A DNA stretch of 31,047 bases, from the IMG/VR virus record IMGVR_UViG_3300046507_000230, positions 1 through 31,047 of that record; one strand, given 5' to 3'. Of the stretch, positions 29,052-31,047 are shown piece by piece. Positions within the stretch are counted from its first letter, which is position 1; every line of letters begins with the position of its first letter. Origin of the DNA: a virus. The notes beneath the pieces were generated by a model. It was not told the origin of the DNA. It did not search any database and saw nothing but the letters and a program-made list of their open reading frames with translations. A program made the translations under genes and the position numbers.

Positions 29052-29378
29052 TCAAATACGTTTCTTGGTGGCGATGAACTGGTCAAGCTCGCGTCGCTTC
29101 AGCATCGCCATCGTTTCTCGGATGGGTGCCGTCATGACATCGAAGCCGTAGTTCGTGAGAAGGTCTTCCACGACAGCGATGGGGATAGACGCGGCCAGAT
29201 AGAAGTCATTGGCGCGCGTGTTGGTGCTGGCTAACCGTCTGTCAGCCAAGTCATCCAAAAAGCTGTCTGGAATTTCTTGGGTCGTGTTGACGTAGAGGCT
29301 CCTGCCGTCTGCGTCCTGCTCGAAGCTAACCAGCGAATTGATTAGCTGAGGCTCTTCGTAAAAGGTGTCACTGGACAT
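29052..29378 (-). CDS. Structural-operon protein after capsid gene, 108 residues
   Basis: ATG at 29378 lies directly after the seven-base A/T tract of a terminator. The product (EEPQLINSLVSFEQDADGRS, AVVEDLLTNYGFDVMTAPIR) is mostly helical with an acidic N-terminus. Its place between capsid and adaptor suggests a head-completion or minor capsid role, but no family is recognised. Confidence 0.55.
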   Translation of the reverse strand: MSSDTFYEEPQLINSLVSFEQDADGRSLYVNTTQEIPDSFLDDLADRRLASTNTRANDFYLAASIPIAVVEDLLTNYGFDVMTAPIRETMAMLKRRELDQFIATKKRI

Positions 29379-29417
29379 AAAAAAAGTGAGGGGGCCCGCC
29401 GTCGCGGGGCACCCCTC
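29379..29417 (-). terminator. Intrinsic terminator between capsid gene and next gene
   Basis: On the minus strand GAGGGG-GCCC pairs with its complement with one bulged base (arms 29388-29397 and 29407-29417), followed by seven Ts. It lies downstream of the capsid gene and ends one base before the ATG of the next gene, so it likely reduces expression downstream and keeps capsid protein abundant. Confidence 0.75.
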
Positions 29418-29446
29418 GTATCCTCTAGAGTAAGGAAAAGGTTGGC

Positions 29447-30355
29447 TTAGAAGCCGGTGGTGGCGTTGTCGATCACCATGGCCGAAGCAGCGTAGTTCTT
29501 GTGCTTCAGCGAGAACTCGCCGACGATCATCTGCTTCTCAGCATCGCCGGTCTTAGCCAGCGTCTGCCGGGTCCACGGGCGAAGGGTGGCCTGCGACCAC
29601 ATCGACGGTTCATAGATCAGCGTATTCTTCGCCTTGATGAAGCGGTTGATTTCCACCTTCTGCTCACCGAACGGCGAAACGTAAAGGTTCACCGCATTGA
29701 CGATGTTGTTCGACTTCGGGTCGGTGAACGTCCGGTACCGACCGGCAGCCGACGCGAACGCAGCTACGACAATCGAGTTCGACGGAGTGACCTGAATGCG
29801 ATCCGGGTCAGCGCCAGCCGTGAAGGCGTTCTGAAGGGCGATAAGCAGGCCAGCTTCGCTGAGGTTGGTAGCGGCGCCCATGTAGTTGATGTTGCCCGCA
29901 GCGACCTGCTGCTGCACGCCAGCCATGTTGCGCGCGGTCGAGGACGAACCGGCATTCAGAACCTGAGCGGTGCCGACGAAGGCGTTCTCAAGGTCACGCT
30001 TGAGGGCCGCCGAAGTCTTGCTCATCTGATACGCAAGCTCCTTCGCGCGGCCATAGGCCAGAGACGCCTGCGCGGTCTCGGAGACCTTCACGGCTTCCAC
30101 GAAGATTTGCGTCTGGTTGTTACGCATGACCGTGGGGGTCACGGTGATGTCGGACGGGTCAGCACCTTCAACAGCCGCAGCGCCAGTGCCGTTCACAGAG
30201 CGCAGCGAGTCTTCCTGCCACTGGAACAGCGGCTGATGGATTTTCTCGCTGCCGATGCTCGACAGGAACGGGGTCTTGCGGGGAGAGATGTTGGTGATGA
30301 TGTCGGAGATGTTCTCTTTGAGGCCGACTTCCTGAAAGGTCTGATAGGTAGCCAT
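29447..30355 (-). CDS. Major capsid protein, SU10-type
   Basis: 302 residues from ATG 30355. The N-terminus ATYQTFQEVGLKENISDIIT, ISPRKTPFLSSIGSEKIHQP and LFQWQEDSLRSVN match the SU10-like major capsid family, an HK97-fold group distinct from T7 gp10, followed by FVEAVKVSETAQASLAYGRA. It forms the capsid shell. The gene is preceded by a scaffold-like gene and followed by a terminator, as expected. The TTACTTACT direct repeat immediately before the ATG is an unusual leader without a clear ribosome binding site. Confidence 0.85.
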   Translation of the reverse strand: MATYQTFQEVGLKENISDIITNISPRKTPFLSSIGSEKIHQPLFQWQEDSLRSVNGTGAAAVEGADPSDITVTPTVMRNNQTQIFVEAVKVSETAQASLAYGRAKELAYQMSKTSAALKRDLENAFVGTAQVLNAGSSSTARNMAGVQQQVAAGNINYMGAATNLSEAGLLIALQNAFTAGADPDRIQVTPSNSIVVAAFASAAGRYRTFTDPKSNNIVNAVNLYVSPFGEQKVEINRFIKAKNTLIYEPSMWSQATLRPWTRQTLAKTGDAEKQMIVGEFSLKHKNYAASAMVIDNATTGF

Positions 30356-30397
30356 AGTAAGTAAGTGTCTTTCTGAAACTAAATAGGTAGTGCGAGA

Positions 30398-31047
30398 TTA
30401 GTTGTTGTCGCCGCCGAACAACGACATGAAGGCGTCTTGGGCTGCATCCATGGAGCCCCCGGACTTCTTGAGCTTAGCTACAGCCTGTGCTCGGCCGACA
30501 GTGCGGGAGGTGTCTTGGCTAGGCTGTGCGGAGATGGTCGAGGACTTCACAATCTTCTTAGGAGCCTTGTTGACCTTCTGCGTCACGACCTTCTGCTGTC
30601 CCTTGTGGAACTGCATGGCCATGTGGATCAGCTTGAACGCGGCCGGATCAGCGAGGCTGTTGACCATGTCCTTGTTAGCTCCAACGCTGACAGCGAACTC
30701 GCGCATGTCGTTGTAGAGCTTCTGATCCCAACCCTTGATGTAGGTGGGCGACGTTTCGTCAGTGAGCGCTTTGATGCACGCCTTAGCTGCTTCGGCCTGT
30801 GTGGCCTGCTGCTGTGCCTGCACCTCTTGCATGAAGCCGTCCAGCTGGCTCGTCAGGAACGTCTCGTTCTCAAACGCAGCCCGTGCGGCTTCTTGCAGGG
30901 CGCCAACGTCCTCAGCGGAAACGGTGGGGTCCTTCATCAAGGCTGCCCAATTCACGTTCCGGTAGGGGTTAGCTGCTTCCTGCGCACGCTTCACCATAAC
31001 GTCGAGTGCAGCGAGGCTCTTGGCCTGCGCATGCTCAGCGACTTTGG
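30398..31047 (-). CDS. Scaffold-like protein (5' part beyond window)
   Basis: The frame stays open from the stop at 30398 to the window edge; an internal ATG at 30997 is not chosen because no good ribosome binding site precedes it and the frame continues. The product is helical and polar (FMQEVQAQQQATQAEAAKAC), with a Lys-rich stretch (KVNKAPKKIVK) and an acidic/Gly end (FMSLFGGDNN). This and its place directly before the capsid gene fit a scaffolding protein. It would guide capsid assembly and then leave. Confidence 0.65.
   Translation of the reverse strand, partial: KVAEHAQAKSLAALDVMVKRAQEAANPYRNVNWAALMKDPTVSAEDVGALQEAARAAFENETFLTSQLDGFMQEVQAQQQATQAEAAKACIKALTDETSPTYIKGWDQKLYNDMREFAVSVGANKDMVNSLADPAAFKLIHMAMQFHKGQQKVVTQKVNKAPKKIVKSSTISAQPSQDTSRTVGRAQAVAKLKKSGGSMDAAQDAFMSLFGGDNN

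Noticed and set aside
29501-30364. 287-codon plus-strand open frame
   Set aside because: Antisense to the major capsid gene, Arg-rich without domain; shadow frame.
1-31047. tRNA genes and CRISPR arrays
   Set aside because: No cloverleaf with a proper T-loop and no evenly spaced repeat-spacer array was seen.

Overview
This window is phage DNA, roughly 58-60% GC by eye, with tightly packed genes that often overlap by one to four bases. It carries a T7-type replication block in T7 gene order: single-subunit RNA polymerase, gp2.5-like ssDNA-binding protein, gp3-like endonuclease I, gp4-like primase-helicase, gp5-like DNA polymerase and gp6-like exonuclease. The layout is not T7-like. Structural and lysis genes lie on the opposite strand and converge on the replication block, the major capsid protein looks SU10-type, and a tyrosine integrase with a winged-helix regulator suggests a temperate lifestyle. 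The sequence does not fix the host. Codon use and small-protein types would fit an alphaproteobacterium, but that is only an impression. Terminase, portal and most tail genes must lie outside the window.

Layout: (1) 1-249, minus strand, the 5' end of a tail-fibre-like gene leaving the left edge. (2) 250-1249, about 1 kb with no convincing gene, holding a promoter candidate, helically phased GGTNCC-type repeats and several hairpins. (3) 1250-5756, plus strand, early accessory genes. These start with a MoxR/CobS-like AAA+ ATPase and a probable partner protein, then a run of very small genes behind near-identical ACGCGC(G/A)AGGAATAGCTA translation-start cassettes. (4) 5847-7881, a membrane protein, a MarR-like regulator and the integrase. 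(5) 7935-18075, a T3/T7-like promoter, the RNA polymerase and the replication/recombination genes. (6) 18072-23331, nucleotide metabolism (HAD nucleotidase, dATP/dGTP diphosphohydrolase-type protein), a HELLH protein, a TerB-like protein, a TerC/YjbE-like membrane protein and many small unknown proteins. (7) 23401-23446, a strong bidirectional terminator. (8) 23445-31047, minus strand, transcribed right to left: scaffold-like protein, major capsid, connector genes, tail fibre, endolysin, a membrane/holin cluster and a GDSL-type tail protein. One plus-strand gene sits inside this block.

How it works together (inference): bacterial-type promoters such as 324-351, 2664-2691 and 5400-5428 would let host polymerase start the early genes. 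The phage polymerase has a T3/T7-like promoter just upstream of its own gene, which could give positive feedback. The integrase and regulator sit directly before that promoter, so the lysis-lysogeny choice may act on the polymerase gene. The polymerase would then drive replication and the separate minus-strand virion operon.

The strongest candidates for something undescribed are the phage-borne TerB/TerC module with a structured leader, the AAA+/partner pair opening the early region, the large excess of the palindrome TAGCTA, and the repeated start cassettes.
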